Part shown: piece by piece, positions 13,768 through 14,359 of the stretch
How the letters are laid out: every line of letters starts with the position of its first letter
Position numbering within the stretch: position 1 is the first letter of the stretch
Assembly (NCBI GenBank): GCA_946479395.1
Contig: CAMLFV010000055.1
Coordinates: 1 to 14,359 of the forward strand
Reading direction: 5' to 3'
DNA from: an uncultured Flavobacterium sp.
GTDB lineage: Bacteria > Bacteroidota > Bacteroidia > Flavobacteriales > Flavobacteriaceae
Length of the DNA stretch: 14,359 bases
Made by a program: the position numbers and the translations under genes
The notes under the pieces: generated by a model
Database searches by the model: none
The model's input: the letters and a program-made list of their open reading frames with translations, nothing else
Told to the model about the DNA's origin: nothing

Positions 13768-14359
13768 TTATTCTTCTGCAGCTTCAAAATTCACGTGTTC
13801 TTCAGCAATTTCGGTAAGCAGATAATCTGTTTCTTCTTCTTCGTCTAAAGTAGTTTCCAACAAATCGGCTACTTTTTCGTATCCTAAAGTAATTGCAATC
13901 TGTACTAAACCGCCATAAGTTGCAATTTCGTAATGCTCTACTTTTTGAGCTCCGATTATAATGGCAACATCACGCGTCATAGAACCGTCTTTCGTGCTTT
14001 TAACCATTTCGTCAACTTCTTTCAAAATTCCGTCAATAGCATCGCACTTTTTCTTTCTAGCTTCTTCGCCTAAATGTTTGAAAACTTTTTCTAAACGCAG
14101 AATCTGCTTTTTAGTAACTAGTTCGTGATCCTCGATAGCTTCCTGCAATTCTTCGGATGTGGCTTTGTGCTTAATTTTCGCAAGCGATTCTTCTATTTTT
14201 GCCTCGGCATAATAAATATCCTGCATGGAATCTAAAAAGAACTTTTGTAATTCTGAATTATTGTTTTTGTTTTCGATTCGTTGTTTTTTTAATTCACTTT
14301 GATTTCTGTTTTTTTGGTCAGAATCACCGGTATCGGCAGAAGATTTCTGTTTTTGACCT
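13768..14359 (-). CDS. DUF892 ferritin-like protein (YciE/YciF type), 5' end cut by window edge
   Basis: Predicted four-helix bundle of the ferritin-like superfamily, associated in other bacteria with stress response; the biochemical role is not established. The motifs are MQDIYYAEAKIEESLAKI, EAIEDHELVTKKQILRLEKVF, KKCDAIDGILKE, DVAIIIGAQKVEHYEIATYG and LDEEEETDYLLTEIAEEHV, carrying the Glu/His pattern of a di-iron bundle. The frame stays open upstream of the ATG at 14226 to the right edge (44 more codons), and the residues just before it (SELQKFFLDS) complete the family's first helix. That ATG is therefore internal and the gene begins beyond the window. The extra N-terminal part is polar and Lys/Gln/Asn-rich, a likely disordered extension. 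The very acidic C-terminus ends EEHVNFEAAEE. It is convergent with the integrase. Confidence 0.88.
   Translation of the reverse strand, partial: GQKQKSSADTGDSDQKNRNQSELKKQRIENKNNNSELQKFFLDSMQDIYYAEAKIEESLAKIKHKATSEELQEAIEDHELVTKKQILRLEKVFKHLGEEARKKKCDAIDGILKEVDEMVKSTKDGSMTRDVAIIIGAQKVEHYEIATYGGLVQIAITLGYEKVADLLETTLDEEEETDYLLTEIAEEHVNFEAAEE

Noticed and set aside
13756..13769. GTTAAGGA shared with the sequence just before tRNA-Ser (11761-11768) as attachment repeats
   Set aside because: Only 8 bp, and on the 5' side of the tRNA rather than its 3' end; chance is a sufficient explanation.
1..14359. CRISPR arrays, rRNA genes, insertion sequences, toxin-antitoxin or defence genes
   Set aside because: No regularly spaced repeats, no rRNA-like stretches, no transposase, and no such protein families were found on either strand.

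Overview
The window reads as chromosomal DNA from a member of the Bacteroidota, most likely a marine/freshwater-type or host-associated Flavobacteriaceae (Flavobacterium/Myroides-like). The basis is the low GC content, the proteins' sequence character, the gene neighbourhoods (prx-trx-small protein; dgk-ftsK-lolA-lptF/G-ribBA) and promoters of the Bacteroidota type (TTTG, 19-20 bp, TAnnTTTG). No species call is possible from sequence reading alone.

Layout. (1) 1-661, minus: the N-terminal part of 3-dehydroquinate synthase (aroB), cut by the left edge and divergent from (2) 738-1910, plus: a stand-alone proline dehydrogenase with its own promoter and hairpin terminator. (3) 2021-2110: a 90-bp composite inverted-repeat element in the convergent gap. 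(4) 2146-4059, minus: a large APC-family amino acid permease with an extra soluble loop. (5) 4273-5604, plus: a thiol-redox operon made of a 2-Cys peroxiredoxin, a CGNC thioredoxin-like protein and a conserved 85-residue protein, with a striking 17-bp inverted repeat between the first two genes and a textbook terminator at the end. (6) 5654-11687, plus: a tightly packed operon of an undecaprenol/diacylglycerol kinase-like membrane protein, the FtsK DNA translocase, a LolA-like lipoprotein carrier, an LptF/LptG-family permease and a RibBA-like protein. Gaps are 2-8 nt or a 1-nt overlap. The operon joins chromosome segregation, envelope biogenesis and riboflavin synthesis. (7) 11766-11850: tRNA-Ser(TGA) with a perfect upstream promoter and a downstream terminator. 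(8) 11972-13735: a tyrosine recombinase of the Bacteroidota conjugative-transposon/phage type just beyond the tRNA, flanked by GTGGCAA-type repeats and inverted repeats, which marks a tRNA-associated integration locus. (9) 13768-14359, minus: a ferritin-like DUF892 (YciE/YciF-type) protein that runs off the right edge.

There is no gene-free stretch longer than 300 bases. The longest gaps (1911-2145, 4060-4272, 11851-12123, 13504-13767) hold the terminators, repeats and promoters listed.

Most of the window is ordinary conserved core genome. The points most worth a second look are a RibBA whose GTP cyclohydrolase II half has lost its zinc cysteines and catalytic motif, an integrase with serine in place of the first catalytic arginine, the repeat architecture around that integrase, and the two intergenic repeat elements. 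I see no clear sign of a wholly new multi-gene system.
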